Below, in pieces: positions 1-11,652 of a stretch of 64,000 bases of DNA (the first letter of the stretch is position 1; the number at the start of each line of letters is the position of its first letter). The notes below the pieces were generated by a model. The model was not told the origin of the DNA. It did no database searches and saw only the letters and a program-made list of their open reading frames with translations. The stretch covers positions 51,786,749-51,850,748 of the forward strand of contig NC_053494.1 in assembly GCF_905171775.1 (NCBI RefSeq), written 5' to 3'. Position numbers and translations under genes: made by a program. The stretch is from Rana temporaria (taxonomy: Eukaryota > Chordata > Amphibia > Anura > Ranidae).

Positions 1-1002
1 GAGAATGATTAAAAAAATTACTTTAAGTTAAACTCTGCAGTCATTTCTCAAAATATGTGCCAACATGCTAAACTATACTTTTTATTTAACACACATATGC
101 TTATGGCTTGATCGGTTTTCAATAACATTTCCCCTTTGGCCCAATGACATTGCATACTTATATTAATTTTGTTTTTGGGCCTCTTCCATTATAAAAAACA
201 ATAGAATTCACAATCTATGTAGTCACCTTGTACTTGTCCTTTCTAAAACTGAATGCAGAGGAGGAATTCTTTGCATTCTTCTTAGTTATGGGTCTGTGTC
301 ACCAGTTTACTACTGTAGCTGCACGACTTGTGTAGTTCTATAACAATACAATGTATTCCTACCAAGGACGTCCCCAGTAAATCTATTCTTTCCAAATGTG
401 ACGTTTATTTGTCATGGAGTGAGTCAAAAAAAAAACCACACACACACATAAAAAAGAAGAGTGTCTCTGTGTATGCAACTGATGCAAAACTAATCAGGAA
501 GCTTGACAATATCATATGACGTGCTACAAAGAATGAGAAATGTATATATGCATTAAAGTGCACGTTTACCCAAAACCGATTTTTTAAATTTTGGTGGTGT
601 GAGGCACTGCTGTAGAAGTCCATTGCTCACAACCTTGCTAGCAGAGGCTCTGGTTCCTGAGTTCTCTGTTTATTCCTTTGGAGATACCGTTACAGGAACC
701 AGTTGAGCATTTTAGCAGTTTATTAGTATAACTGGAGACAAAAAAAAGTTTTTTTGAGACAGAGTGGTTAGGGTTTAGATCACCTGTCAGGTTTTTTTTT
801 GGGGGGGGGGGGGGATTCTTTTTATTTAAAAGCTTTTAGGTTGTTATATGTGCTTAGACACAAAAATAAACTCAACAGTACAAAACAGATGGGGTATTAC
901 TTGAGACTAATACAGCATACTCCTCATCCTAAGTTTAGATTCAAAAAGGAAAATCAAATTTATTTATTTTTTTTTTAAAAGGAGAGGTTTCAGAGTCCGC
1001 AT
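1..1002. other. AT-rich flank, no gene recognised
   Basis: This kilobase is AT-rich with many poly-A and poly-T runs. No open frame over 75 codons shows a recognisable domain. I see no terminal repeats or target duplications that would define an element. It is probably intergenic or intronic sequence. Confidence 0.5.
792..814 (+). repeat. Homopolymer junction T9-G14
   Basis: A run of nine T is followed directly by fourteen G. Such runs are unstable and prone to sequencing length errors. Confidence 0.9.
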
Positions 1003-1005
1003 GTA

Positions 1006-1709
1006 TAGCTAGATCCACAGAGATGGCCGCAACTTTAAGGCGGCGTAGCTTAAGGCATTTAGGATACGCCGCTGTAAGTTAGCGAGGCAAGTACATGATT
1101 CACATGCTAAGTTACGGCGGCGTAGCCTAAAGCGGGCGGGAGTAAGGGCGCCTAATTCAAATTTGGCTGAGGGGGCGTGTTTTATGATAATCAGGCTTGA
1201 CCCGACGTGATTGACGTTTTTTTTTAACTGCGCATGCGCCGTGCGCCTACATTTCCCAGTGTGCATTGCGGCTAAGTCCGCCGCACGGGCCTATTGATTT
1301 TGACGTGGGCATAAACGACGTAAATCCCTATTCACGGACGACTTACGCAAACGATGTAAAATTTTCGAATTTCAAAGCGGAAACGGCGGCCATACTTTAA
1401 CATTAGTATTCCATCTATTTGATGGAATAACTTTAGGCCTGCTAATGCGTTATGTAAACGGCGTATCTGTACTGCGTCGGCCGGGCGTACGTTCGTGAAT
1501 AGGCGTATCTAGTGATTTACATATTCTACGCCGACCGCAATGGAAGCGCCACCTAGCGGCCAGCCAAAATATTGCGCAAGCCGTCGTATCTTAGATAGGT
1601 TTAAGTGTATCTCTGTTTGAGAATACACTTAAACCTAGGTCGGCGCAGATTCTGAGTTGGGTCGGCGTATCTACTGATACGCCGACCTAACTCTTACTGA
1701 ATCTAGCTA
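1006..1709. mobile_element. PIF/Harbinger-like MITE, 3-bp TSD GTA
   Basis: The ends are inverted repeats (TAGCTAGATCCACAG and CTGAATCTAGCTA) and the element is flanked by GTA on both sides. The interior is GC- and CpG-rich, with self-complementary motifs such as GCCGGCGTA and ACGCCG, unlike the AT-rich flanks. No transposase is encoded. Short terminal repeats with a 3-bp duplication fit non-autonomous PIF/Harbinger elements. A partial relative lies at 39500-39810 and shares the CCACCTAGCGGCCA block. The superfamily call is inferred from TSD length and relatives in this window. Confidence 0.7.
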
Positions 1710-2104
1710 GTAATCTCCAAGACCCCTTTCACACTGGCACCGCTCTGAGTTAGCGGTAAAGCGGTGCTATAACATTTGTGCAAAGCAATCAATATGTGCT
1801 TACTGATATTTTTGTTAAAAAAAATATATAGCAGAATGCATATTGGCCTAAATTGATTCTATATCTAGTTTTAGTTTAGGTCTTGTGGGGCGGGGAGTCA
1901 TCTTCGCCCTGCAACTGGAGGTAGCTTTTGCACCGAGTGTGCTCTCCAATGCCCGGGACCAGTCAAGGACTGTGGTCATGTGAAACTTCTAACATTAACC
2001 CCTTCCCACTGATCACACACACATATATGCGGCCTCACAGAAGTGGACTTTTTTCCGCAGGGCCGCATATATGCGCATCTCCCTTTGTGTTGGGAGTGTG
2101 CCGC
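1710..2104. other. Intervening sequence with a MITE fragment
   Basis: Near 1729-1780 there is a piece resembling the end of the 'tttcacac' class of palindromic MITEs (compare 29931-30270), with the internal motif GCGGTAAAGCGGTGC. The rest shows no recognisable feature. Confidence 0.4.
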
Positions 2105-2114
2105 AAGTGAACAG

Positions 2115-2410
2115 ACCAAGCCTTAAAATACCTGGGAACCCTTATCCCTGCAGATCTCTCCCATACCTTCGACCTCAACTTTCCTCCCCTTTTACGCAAA
2201 ATGTGGAACTCGGAATTACTTTCCCGGTTTGGAAGGTGCAATATTGTAAAAACGGGTGTCCTGCCCAAGTTCTTATACCTCTTTCAGGCCCACCTCATAG
2301 CTACCACTATGAGATATTTTAAGCAGGTGCACACCCACTTCAATGGGTTTATTTGGGCTCATAAACACCCAAGGATCTGTGCAAAAAGAGAAATGCATTT
2401 TTTCAAATAA
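2115..2410 (+). pseudogene. LINE (L1-Tx1 clade) RT C-terminal fragment
   Basis: One open frame reads ALKYLGTLIP, then RFGRCNIVKTGVLPKFLYLF, then GFIWAHKHPRI. This pattern (YLG...I, a conserved GR.NIVKM.VLPK.LYLFQ block, then FIW..K.PRI) lies downstream of the RT catalytic core in L1 and Tx1-clade LINE ORF2 proteins. Only about 95 codons remain. Upstream RT and downstream sequence are missing, so this is a dead truncated copy. It is on the same strand as the larger LINE fragment at 5735-7446 but does not overlap it in protein position, so the two could be pieces of one family. Confidence 0.7.
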
Positions 2411-2589
2411 GTATTGGTTCATCATTTAGGGAACAGTTAGCAGCAATATGACCTAACACATGGCAGCGATAACATTTTCTGTGTTCTATACCCAGTCCTC
2501 TAAACAGTCTCAGAGAACTTCCTGACCTATTTGGCCAGTCTCAGGTCCTGAGCCCATAGTCTCATTATCTGTAGTAATAGTCTTGTAAT

Positions 2590-3441
2590 TTTTTCCCATG
2601 CCCTTGAACCCCGGAACAGTCTTACAGGATCCTCTAGGTGTTTTTTCACCCCTAGCGCCACTGAGGTGGGGCATAGATCAGCTTAATAAGTCCTCAGCAG
2701 CAGTATATCTCTTCACCAGGTTGATCAGCTGGTTTGCAGTCTTAGAGTCCCCATGGCTGACTCCCTTCCTCACAGTGGCAGGGAGCACAAGCAAATACTG
2801 CTCCATGACCACACGCTCCACAATTTTAGGGCCTGCCAAAGTCACTGGCTGTAGCCACTTCTTGGTGAGGTGTATCAAGTCAAACATTTGGGAACGGGGT
2901 GGCTTGTCAGTACTATATGTCCACCGATGCACCCGTTGAGCCCAGACTGCAATGGTGACACCCAAACATGAAAGCATCTCAACCTTCAGTGTCTCATAAT
3001 CCTGGGCAGCATCCAGTTCCAGGTCATAATATGCCTTTTGGGGTTTTCCTGTTAGAAAGGGCGCTAGCAGTCCTGCCTACTGCTCTTTTTGCCATCCGTT
3101 TTAAGCAGTGACTCTTTCAAAAGTTGCTAGGTAAGCTTCCACATCATCTGTAGGTGTCATCTTCTGCAGGTAATAGCTGGCACGCACCATTTTCTGTTCC
3201 ATCGAGAAAAGGACCTGCGGACCCCTTCTCTAACTCCAGCAGGGCCTCCGCAAACTGGCAGTTGATTTACGCTGGGCTGAAATGGCCTCCTGCTGGTGGC
3301 AATTCTCCTCCTGCTTGGCTGCAGCAGCCTCTGTGACTTTGCATTTAGTTTCCTGCTGGGTTGCAGTGGCATGCAGCAGAGCTTTTAATACGTCATCCCT
3401 CTTTCCCCTTGTTCATAAAGATGCCTGCCAAATCCACCATA
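2590..3441 (-). pseudogene. gag: Gypsy (Gmr1-type) gag with SCAN-like domain, decayed
   Basis: Read on the minus strand from the LTR, a gag-like frame gives DDVEAYLATFERV, FLTGKPQKAYYDLE, LGVTIAVWAQRVHRW, then KWLQP...IVERVVMEQYL and NQLINLVKRYTAAEDLL. The segment with KWLQP, VMEQYL.VLP and a long final helix matches the SCAN fold (capsid C-terminal dimerisation domain). SCAN is known to derive from Gmr1-like Gypsy gag. Gag would form the particle that packages element RNA. At least two in-frame stops sit between TFERVTA and AGLLAPF, so it is not functional. No protease or RT follows; the element is broken at about 2590. A host SCAN zinc-finger gene is unlikely because an LTR and primer-binding-like site lie immediately upstream. 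Confidence 0.75.
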
Positions 3442-3912
3442 TGTCAGGGGTTAGCTCAAGGTGGATCACCTTCCCTGGAAAAAAGGCAGTCCAAATGGCA
3501 GGTTTTCTTAAAATCTGATTTGTAGCCAGTTTTATTTTAATGGTTGCATAAAAATAAAACAAACAAAAACAGAAAATAACTCCTTGCCATCCAGGCACTA
3601 ACTAAACATATGCAGGTTCCTAACTCACAGGTGATGGGCTTCTCCCAGTCACCCCCAAAGTAAAGGTAATGCAAACCGTTTCTCGTACAAAACCAAACTT
3701 CATATAAACAGCTCTCTCAGGTTTGCGGCTTCCACTTCCCGGCCAGGAGCAACTCTTTGCTCCAGTCCTGCTTTATTTATACAACCTGTCGGTGGACACA
3801 AATGGACCGCAAAATCTGGTCCGGAACCAACCGTGCTAAGGGTTTTACACTCTTGTATTGGCGACAAGTGGCAGTAATATCATATGCCTCCTATCTTATA
3901 CTCCACCTGACA
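3442..3912 (-). mobile_element. 5' LTR of the Gmr1-type Gypsy element
   Basis: On the minus strand this 471-bp block begins TGTCAGGTGG and ends CCCCTGACA, giving TG...CA ends with a 7-bp inverted repeat. A TATAAATAAA motif on the minus strand (plus 3769-3778) could serve as TATA box or poly(A) signal. Two bases after the LTR end comes TGGTGGATTTGGCAGG, a plausible tRNA primer-binding site. The gag frame follows on the same strand. No second LTR is visible, so the element is 3'-truncated. Confidence 0.65.
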
Positions 3913-4134
3913 GTACAGCCTTCCACCACCTGGTACCACGCTGCCACTCTTGCCTATTGTCTTAGAGTAGAGACACAGGAGTAGGGAGTTGCAATCCCTT
4001 TTGATAATATTATTGATATTGTTATAAGATTGTTGTACACCATCACATCGGGGAACTGAGTTGTCAGATTACTAGTACAGATCTTAGAGAAGTTGTAAAC
4101 CCTGGGAAAAAAAAAAAAAAAAGTAAGACAAAGG

Positions 4135-4173
4135 CATAATGAGTTAGTATGCATCGCATACTAGCTCATTATG
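4135..4173. repeat. 18-bp-arm hairpin
   Basis: The arms CATAATGAGTTAGTATGC and GCATACTAGCTCATTATG are complementary except for one position, with a 3-nt loop. The hairpin sits in a repeat-like block that ends with AAGAGTTTACTTCCTCTTTAA near 4420, probably a truncated MITE. Confidence 0.8.
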
Positions 4174-5130
4174 AAATACTCACCTTAGAACGAAGCCCTG
4201 CCTGCAGTGCCCGCACACTGCTGAGACAGCTGACATCTTTCCCAGTGTCTCTTCAGAGCTGTGAGTGACGTCACTCCCACTCATGCGCGCAGGAGCTGCC
4301 GTTTACATCACAGGCTCTGAAAGTCTGACACTGTAAGCTGGACCTTGAGAGCGCATGTGCCTTGTTATAGGCTTACCTGTAGGTACAAGTAAAAAAATAA
4401 GAGTTTACTTCCTCTTTAAATATAGTGTCTCAAATCGTGAATGGTTGCCTTGGTTGTTCACAAAGAGAAAGACACAATATAACAAGCTATTACAGTGAAA
4501 TGTCAGGCCATTTTTCCTTTTGGACCAGTTTTCATAAATGTTTCCTCTGTAGTGCAATTGTCTGGAAGATAATCTGCCTCAAAAGATGTGGAAGTGAATT
4601 CTGAAAATGAAAACAATACATGGCACATTGCTTCAAATGTTTCCTTTGGTTTGTCTTTCTAGAAATGAACCGCACAGGAAGAAAATGTGTTGATTCCCAA
4701 CTGACCTTTTCAATTTGCTGAGAAATAATCAAATGTTGTCATTAATGCTAAATAACCCAAGCTTGCTGTGCTGTTTATGTTACAAGAGAAAACGCAGTAA
4801 AGCTTGCACATCAAGAGAAGATGGGAGCTATACAAACTAGTACCAAGTAAGCCTGTACTCAGAGAAATATTTAGACTGCCATTGCTGACTTCTGCTTCTG
4901 AAAATGCTAGTTTTAAATAAATGTACATGGGAACAGCCATATGACATGACATTTATGGGATCTGCTTCCTGCGATTTACTGCTTTTTATTATAATGCAAG
5001 CCCATGAAGTTCACTGACTCATTGAAAATAATGCACTCCCTGTCTGACTAGTACTGTAGCATATCAGGATTTATGACTAGCCAAATGGTCAGACAGAGGG
5101 TGCTTTTAACTTGAACCTTACTAAATACAT
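4174..5130. other. No gene; repeat remnant then unannotated AT-rich DNA
   Basis: The first 250 bp look like the right half of a MITE ending in TTTACTTCCTCTTTAA. From 4420 to 5130 I see no recognisable coding domain, RNA or element boundary. Confidence 0.4.
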
Positions 5131-5139
5131 GTACTATAT

Positions 5140-5650
5140 TGGGCACAGTGGTGACAATGGGCACAGTGGCAACAATTAAAGGGCACAGTGACATGCACAG
5201 TGGCGACAATTAAAGGGCACAGTGAAATGCACAGTGGCAACAATGGGCACAGTGGTGACAATGGGCACAGTGGCAACAATTAAAGGGCACAGTGACATGC
5301 ACAGTGGCATCAATGGGCACAGTGGTGACAATGGGCACAGTGGCGACAATTGAGGGGCACAGTGGCGACAATTGAGGGGCACAGTGGCTGCGTTTGATGG
5401 CACAGTGGCTGTGTTTGATAGCATGGCACAATGACTGCATTTGATGGCATGGCACAGCGGCTGCGTTTGATGGCATGGCACAGTGACTGCGTTTGATGGC
5501 ATGGCACAGTGGTGCGAATTGATGGCATAGTGACTGCATTTGATGGCATGGCTCAGTGGTGATAATTGATGGCACAGTGGCTGCGTTTGATGGCATGGCA
5601 CAGTGGTGACAATTGATGGCACAGTGGCTGCATTTAATGGGCACAGTGAG
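5140..5650. repeat. GGGCACAGTGG minisatellite
   Basis: More than twenty imperfect copies of a core GGCACAGTGG(C/T) alternate with GACAATT or GTTTGATGGCAT spacers, giving units of about 18-39 bp with two higher-order variants. Long minus-strand open frames (up to 186 codons, rich in ATVP and CHAIK) arise from the repeat periodicity and are not genes. Confidence 0.9.
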
Positions 5651-5734
5651 GCTGCAATTTTATTTTTTTCGTTTGCGCCCCCCCAAAAAAATTTTTGGAG
5701 CACCAGCCACCACTGCTGTAGATTAGAAACTGAC

Positions 5735-7446
5735 AATGCCCCCCCCCCCCATCTTCAAGGTCTAATCATATACGGCAGAGACTCTAATATTGCGTTTAAC
5801 GCAGGGACAGATAAAACCCGCCCCCCCCCGGGAAGGGACTGCATTCGTCCCACCCGGCAAAGCCTAGATGTTGCCAGACAAATATACCACCAGGGGTTAG
5901 TCGACATATGGAGAGAAATGAACCCGAGGGTACGGGATTATACACACTTTTCCAGTCCTCGCAATGTCTGCGTGAGAATTGATCACTTTTCTATTCTACA
6001 AAATCACATCCCGCTAGTACACAAGTCAATCATTTGAAACTCTGCCTTGTCGGATCACTCCTTCCTTCTCCTAACCATAAACAAACCAACTACACGACAA
6101 CACGGGTTTAACTGTAGACTAAATGCCTCAATACTCAGCAATCCCACCCATGTCAGCGAGATCGAAAAAGACATCCAGGAATATTCCTTATTCAATGATC
6201 TCAATAACGTCTGCCCTATCACTCCTTGGGCAGCACATAAAACCGCAATTAGGGGTAAACTTATCCAAATGTCCTCTAGGTTACGTAAAGCCCGCCATCT
6301 TGAAATTGACAGGCTGGAAAGGGAATTTACCAATTGGCTCTCTTGGCAAACAACATAAACGTAAGCCCTCCTCCGACTCGGCAGCAAAACTTGAAGCAGC
6401 GCGTACAGCTCTAAATTTATCTCTCACTGCCATAGCAGAAAAGAGTCTATGCTGGGAGGGTGGAAGGTTTTACTATCAGAAAGACAAGTTAGGTCCTATG
6501 CTGGCGCATTAACCTGACTCCTACAATTAGACCTCGCACCTTACCTAAAATACAACTACGCAATGGAACTCTCACACAAAACCCCCAGAAAATCATGGAA
6601 GCTTTCCATGACTTTTACCACACATTGTACAGCAGAGAGGGGAATGACTCCCCGCCCAGCCTGATTGACTCCTAAAGTCCCTGAAGATCCCCACAATCCG
6701 GGATCGCCACAGGGATTGCTTAGAGGTTCCCATATCGGCAGAGGAAATCTCTCTGGTCATAAAAAAAATCAAAAATAACTCTGCCCCTGGCCCCAACAGT
6801 TTTTCTGTTCCATATTACAAGCATTTTGCCCCACTACTCTCCCCTTACCTGGCTCAGTTCTTTAATCACCTTAGAACTGGAGCACAACTAGACACGGCTC
6901 TAAATTCGGCTTTTATCACAGTAATACCTAACTAGCACTAGTCATTGATAAATAATGATCTAAAAATTTTAACAAAAATTATGACAGATAGAATATCCAA
7001 TTTTATTGGCCTTTATATCCACAAAGACCAGGTAGGCTTTATGCCTGGACGACAGGGACCTGATCAGATCAGAAGAGTGATTGATATAGTCTCCTTACTG
7101 GGGTCTGGATGGGACAAGGGACCCCTACAGAAGGGATTCTTGCGTTCTCTAGACCTCATGAAAGCATTTGACTCTGTCTCATGGTCTTACCTGTTCCAGA
7201 TTTTACAAAAATGGGTCTTCGGCCAATACCTCATGAACACAATAAGTGCACTCTATTCCAACCCGGAGGCGAAAATCAAAACGCAGGGATACTACTTGAC
7301 ACCTTTCCCAATTCTAAACGGCACGGGACAGGGCTGTCCCTTATCCCCACTGATCTTCGCCATGGTCATTGAAACCCTAGCTATCGCAATCAGAGATAAC
7401 CCTGATATACAAGGAGTACGGTGCGAGCCACAAACTCACAAATGCG
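5735..7446 (+). pseudogene. L1-Tx1-type LINE ORF2 fragment (endonuclease end plus RT)
   Basis: The frame begins in the APE-like endonuclease: GLVDIWREMNP...YTHFS, IDHFSIL and then SDHSFLLL, where SDH is the conserved catalytic end of the APE fold. After a linker it enters reverse transcriptase: LINNDLKILTKIMTDRI, GFMPGRQGPDQIRRV, SLDLMKAFDSVSW (motif A with its Asp) and NGTGQGCPLSPLIFA (motif B). It ends before the YxDD motif. The product would nick target DNA and prime reverse transcription. Stops and frame changes separate the pieces (for example after KSII near 6035 and after about 6358). Both ends are missing. The minisatellite abuts its 5' edge. Confidence 0.8.
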
Positions 7447-7669
7447 TTTTTTTCACTTCCGCTTGTCAGTCCTGATTTTGGCCACGATTACAGAGACATC
7501 TGTGCAGGTCTCTGCACAGATGTCAATGTAAATTGTGGGCCGAAATCGCAAAAAGTAGTACCTTTTTTTCAATTTTTTTCTTAAAGGACCATTTAAATAT
7601 TTTTTTGTGACTGCCGGGGGGGGGGGGGGGCATCACTTGTAGTGCAAAGTGGATTTACCTTTCGTAAAT

Positions 7670-9180
7670 AACCCCATATGTGTACATTGGCATAGTGCAT
7701 TCATGTGTATTTATGCTGTTTGGAACCCTTGAGAGGATATGAAAGCTGAACTCAGCAATAGATAGGGAGATGCTATTCACTCTCAGTTTGGACAGTTGAT
7801 ATTTCTATACGTGTCAAGAGGAGTGTTGTCCCTTTGTGGAAATATGGAGTGCTCTCAATGAATGCAATTTCACAATGGCCATGTGATTCCTATTCTCTAT
7901 ATCCATGAGAGATATGTTTTCACCTAAAATTATATCCCTGAGAACAAAGGGTCAGTAGCTGTGACTATACAGTATTATACAGTATACAGACTTGGGAGTC
8001 CAACTGAGAAGATAAATTACCTCTTGTGGAAGAAATGGAATATCTTTATTGAATGCAGTTCTGCAACAATGGTGAGACTCACTTCATTTATATCCTATGT
8101 GGGCGTGAGTCACACTCTCACATTCAGTGTTGCTAGACTCATGAGACTTCTAGATGTGTAAATCCCCTATGACTATAAAAATAGGAAAATGGCAAAGGGG
8201 TAACAAACCCCGGGACTTTAAAGGTGTCAAATTGAATAAATCATATAGGCATAGTAAAAAACAAAAACATTTTATTTAACAAAATCAAACATTAAAAATA
8301 TTATAGACAATACAACAGCCATCCCAAAGAACATGATATGCTCAACAAAGAGCCGAAAACCTGTGCCAAGACTGCTCTACATGTTTCGCTCTAATCGAGC
8401 TTCATCAGGAGCTGTACAGGTAATGCTGAAAGTAATAAATACAATTGCTAAAGGATGGGTGAATATGAATATACATCAGTAAATATATATAAATGCATTG
8501 AGATAATTAAATAGACCATCATAACTATGGTATATAGTAATATAATTATTAATGGCAGAATCAATAAGTGTACACGTTTAGATACTGAATTACAATACAG
8601 ATAAAAATATTGACAAAAGTCATTATTTAATACTGAGCAACACTCACCACTTTGGGCCAATTTTAATCCACACAAATAATAAAAGCCAAAGAGATTTGTT
8701 TGTAAGTCTCTATAATCACATATAGCCATAGCTTGCCACAGAAACCGTGTTTACTGAAACTGCCCACTAATCAGACATTGGGCTATAGTATATAGGAACG
8801 AAATCTAGAATAAAATACAAAATATATAACAAGTAAGTAATGAAATATTATTTGCGTGGATTAAAATTGGCCCAAAGTGGTGAGTGTTGCTCAGTATTAA
8901 ATATTGACTTTTGTCAATATTTTTATCTGTATTGTAATTCAGTATCTAAACGTGTACACTTATTGATTCTGCCATTATTAATTGTATTACTATATACCAT
9001 GGATATGATGGTCTATTTAATTATCTCAATGCATTTATATATATTTATTGATGTATATTCATGTAGGCTTCATCTCAGATACCAGCTATCAGATACCAGC
9101 TATTCCAACCACCCACCATATTTTTATTGATACCATGGTATGTGGTTTTAAAATTGTGTTATTAAACAAACTTTTTATGG
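7670..9180 (-). mobile_element. Penelope-like terminal region with inverted duplication
   Basis: Two arms, 8449-8679 and 8852-9066, are about 90% identical in inverted orientation around a centre near 8765, and both flank sequence resembling PLE 3' untranslated DNA. A hammerhead-like motif lies at 8371-8413 on the minus strand. PLEs typically carry terminal repeats (pLTRs) in direct or inverted arrangement with an attached truncated copy, which fits. No RT or endonuclease coding sequence remains here. The outer limits are estimates. Confidence 0.5.
8371..8413 (-). ncRNA. Hammerhead-ribozyme-like motif
   Basis: The minus strand reads AGCTC-CTGATGA-A-GCTC-GATTA-GAGC-GAAA-CATG-TA-GAGC. CUGAUGA and GAAA are the hammerhead core. 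The GCUC/GAGC pair forms stem II, a short CAUG makes stem III, UA is the expected cleavage dinucleotide, and GCUC/GAGC closes stem I. One extra A follows CUGAUGA compared with the textbook core. Hammerheads are known in Penelope-like elements, where they self-cleave transcript ends. Activity is not established. Confidence 0.6.
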
Positions 9181-9369
9181 GAGTTCGTTTTCAGCTGCTT
9201 TTCTTTTTTCAATAATTTTTTGTTGATTTTTAATTACACTATTTTTAATTACACTATTATACACTGCTCAAAAAAATTTAAGGAACACTTTTAAATCAGA
9301 ACTCCTGGGATATTGATCTGGTCAGTTAAGTAGCAAAGGGGGAGGGGTGTATACAGAGGGGGTTGTTAA

Positions 9370-10313
9370 CCACTTAAGCAGAATGGCACGGCTGGGCACA
9401 AGCACGTAAAGGTACGTTCTATTTAAGTGCCCAGCCGTGGGTCGCGGGCGAGCGGCCGCGACCCGGTCCGAAAGCTCCGTGACCGTGGCCGCGGGACCCA
9501 CGGACCTGATTGTCGCTGGAGTCCCGCGATCGCTCGCCGGAGCTGAAGAATGGGGAGAGCTGTGTGTAAACACAGCTTCCCCGTTCTTCACTGTGGCGCT
9601 GTCATTGATCCTGTGTTCCCTGTTATAGGGAAACACAATCAATGACATCACATGTCCAGCCCTGTCCCCCCTACAGTTAGAAACACAGATAACCCCTTCA
9701 GCGCCCCCTAGTGGTTAACTCCCAAATTGCAATTGTCATTTTCACAGTAAACAATGCATTTTAATGCATTTTTTGCTGTAAAAATGACAATGGTCCCAAA
9801 AATGTGTCAAAATTGTCCGACGTGTCCGCCATAATGTCGCAGTCACAAAATAAATCGATGATCGACGCCATTAGTAGTAAAAAAAAAAATTAATAAAAAT
9901 GCAATAAAACTATCCCCTATTTTGTAAACGCTATAAAATTTTGCGCAAACCAATCAATAAACGCTTATTGCGATTTTTTTTACAAAAATAGGTAGAATAA
10001 TACGTATCGGCCTAAACTGAGGGAAAAAAAATGTTTATATATTTTTGGGGGATATTTGTTATAGCAAAAAGTAAAAAATATTGATTTTTTTTCAAAATTG
10101 TTGCTCTATTTTTGTTTATAGCGCAAAAAATAAAAACTGCAGAGGTGATCAAATACCACCAAAAGAAAGTTCTATTTGTGGGAAAAAAAGGACGCCAATT
10201 TTATTTGGGAGCCACTTCGCACGACCGCGCAATTGTCAGTTAAAGCAACGCAGTGCCGAATCGCAAAAACTGGCCGGGTCCTTTACCTGCCTAAAGGTCC
10301 GGGTCTTAAGTGG
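9370..10313. mobile_element. piggyBac-like MITE, TSD TTAA
   Basis: The element starts CCACTTAAG and ends CTTAAGTGG, with TTAA on each side. Removing it and one TTAA restores the Tc1 sequence GGGTTGTTAATCAGTTTC. TTAA duplications are the hallmark of piggyBac. No transposase is encoded. Relatives lacking one end occur at 33939 onward, 48945-49522 and 54564-54815. Confidence 0.8.
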
Positions 10314-10419
10314 TTAATCAGTTTCAGCTGCTTTGCTGTTACAACAATGAGACAACCTCCAAAACAGGATTTTTTTTTCAGGTGGAGGTGTCTGACATTT
10401 TTTTCCCTACTCATCTTTT

Positions 10420-10623
10420 TTGACTGTTTTGCATTTGGCTAGGGACAGTGTCACTACTGGTAGCACAAGGCGAAACTTGGATCCTATAAAGGTTGCACAG
10501 GCAGTTCAACTCCTCCAGGATAGCACATCAATACGTGTCATTGCCAGAAGGTTTGCCTTGTCTCCCAGCACAGTCTCAAGACAGAGCATGGAGGAGATTG
10601 CAGGAGACAGGCAGTCACTCTAA
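10420..10623 (+). pseudogene. Tc1 transposase N-terminal HTH fragment
   Basis: The frame contains RRNLDPIKVAQAVQLLQDS and IRVIARRFALSPSTVSR, the paired-like helix-turn-helix that binds Tc1 terminal repeats. It stops at a TAA where foreign DNA (TAAGGCCTCGTACACACG) begins. The second HTH and the start of the catalytic domain are missing. The fragment pairs with the DDE part about 1 kb downstream. Confidence 0.8.
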
Positions 10624-11650
10624 GGCCTCGTACACACGATAGGTTAACCAGAGGACAACGGTCTGATGGTCGAAACCGATCGTGTGTGGGCCCCATAGGT
10701 TATTTATCCATAGGTTAAAAAAAAAGCCAACTTGATGTAAATTTAACCTATGGATTCCTAACCAAAAGGTCAAAACCGATCGTTAGTAGGCACAACCATC
10801 GGTTAAAAATCCATGCATGCTCAGAATCAAGTCGACGCATGCCCATGGCGGCAATACCTGGTCACGTGTATACCCACGCCATCCCCGGCGCCTGTGGAGG
10901 TATCAGAAGTGGAGGGAGTACATGCCGCAGCTGGGAAAGCTGAGCGAGCGGGACCCCAAGACCCCAAAAATCTGACACGTCTGCAGCACTTTTTAATGTA
11001 AGAGGCCATCTGGCTATCTTTTTTATGTTCAATTTTTAAATAAAACAATATCACGCTATGGGCACCTTTTGTTTTCTGTTTCTGTCTGCTTTCCGGTTAT
11101 GAGGCAACAATCCCAGATCCAGTCTTTTCCATTACATGTGCAGGCACAATCCTGCTAAAGCTTTGTGTGACTATCTTTTTTAGTAAAGTAGTCATATCCT
11201 TGTGGTAAGCGCAATATTTATTTTGAGCACTTTGGGTGAAGATGTTATATTCTTCTTGGTGAAGGAACACAGTATTACTTTGGAACAAGATTGTATGCAG
11301 AATATTTGAAGAAATCCTGCTGAATTTGCACTCCACATTCATATTGGGACTTTTTTATTCATTAGTCACTAACGGACTAATTAATTCACTAGGTGGCACA
11401 TCATTGCTATCTCACAATTATCTGTATGCTATATATTTGTTTTAAGCACAGGATTTGCTAATTTATGGTAGTTATATGTACTAATTAGAGCGCCCTCCAT
11501 ATCACTATCTATTCACTATTCACAGTATTTTATACTGCTTAGAGGAGCAGCTGTCTAAATATATTTTGCTTTATACAGGTTCTATATACACATTTTATAT
11601 TTTATAATTAATTGGTTTTGGCACGAAATTTTCACTTTTTCACTATTTTC
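10621..11650. mobile_element. Composite insert inside the Tc1 transposase
   Basis: The first part (10621-10840) belongs to the GGCC..GTACACACGAT MITE family and shares CATGCTCAGAATCAAGTCGA with the elements at 34.6 kb. Near 10890-10970 one frame reads WRYQKWREYMPQLGKLSER, of unknown origin. From about 11030 the sequence ATATCACGCTATGGGCACC matches the 3' untranslated part of the large PLE (compare 27680). At least two unrelated repeats are joined here, and the block replaces rather than simply interrupts Tc1 sequence. Confidence 0.5.
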
Positions 11651-11652
11651 CA

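Noticed and set aside
2678..2977. Host SCAN zinc-finger gene
   Set aside because: Flanking gag sequence, a primer-binding-like site and an LTR show it is a retrotransposon gag with stops.
5176..5736. 186- and 144-codon minus-strand frames
   Set aside because: Products of the GGCACAGTGG minisatellite; same protein-like motif in all three frames.
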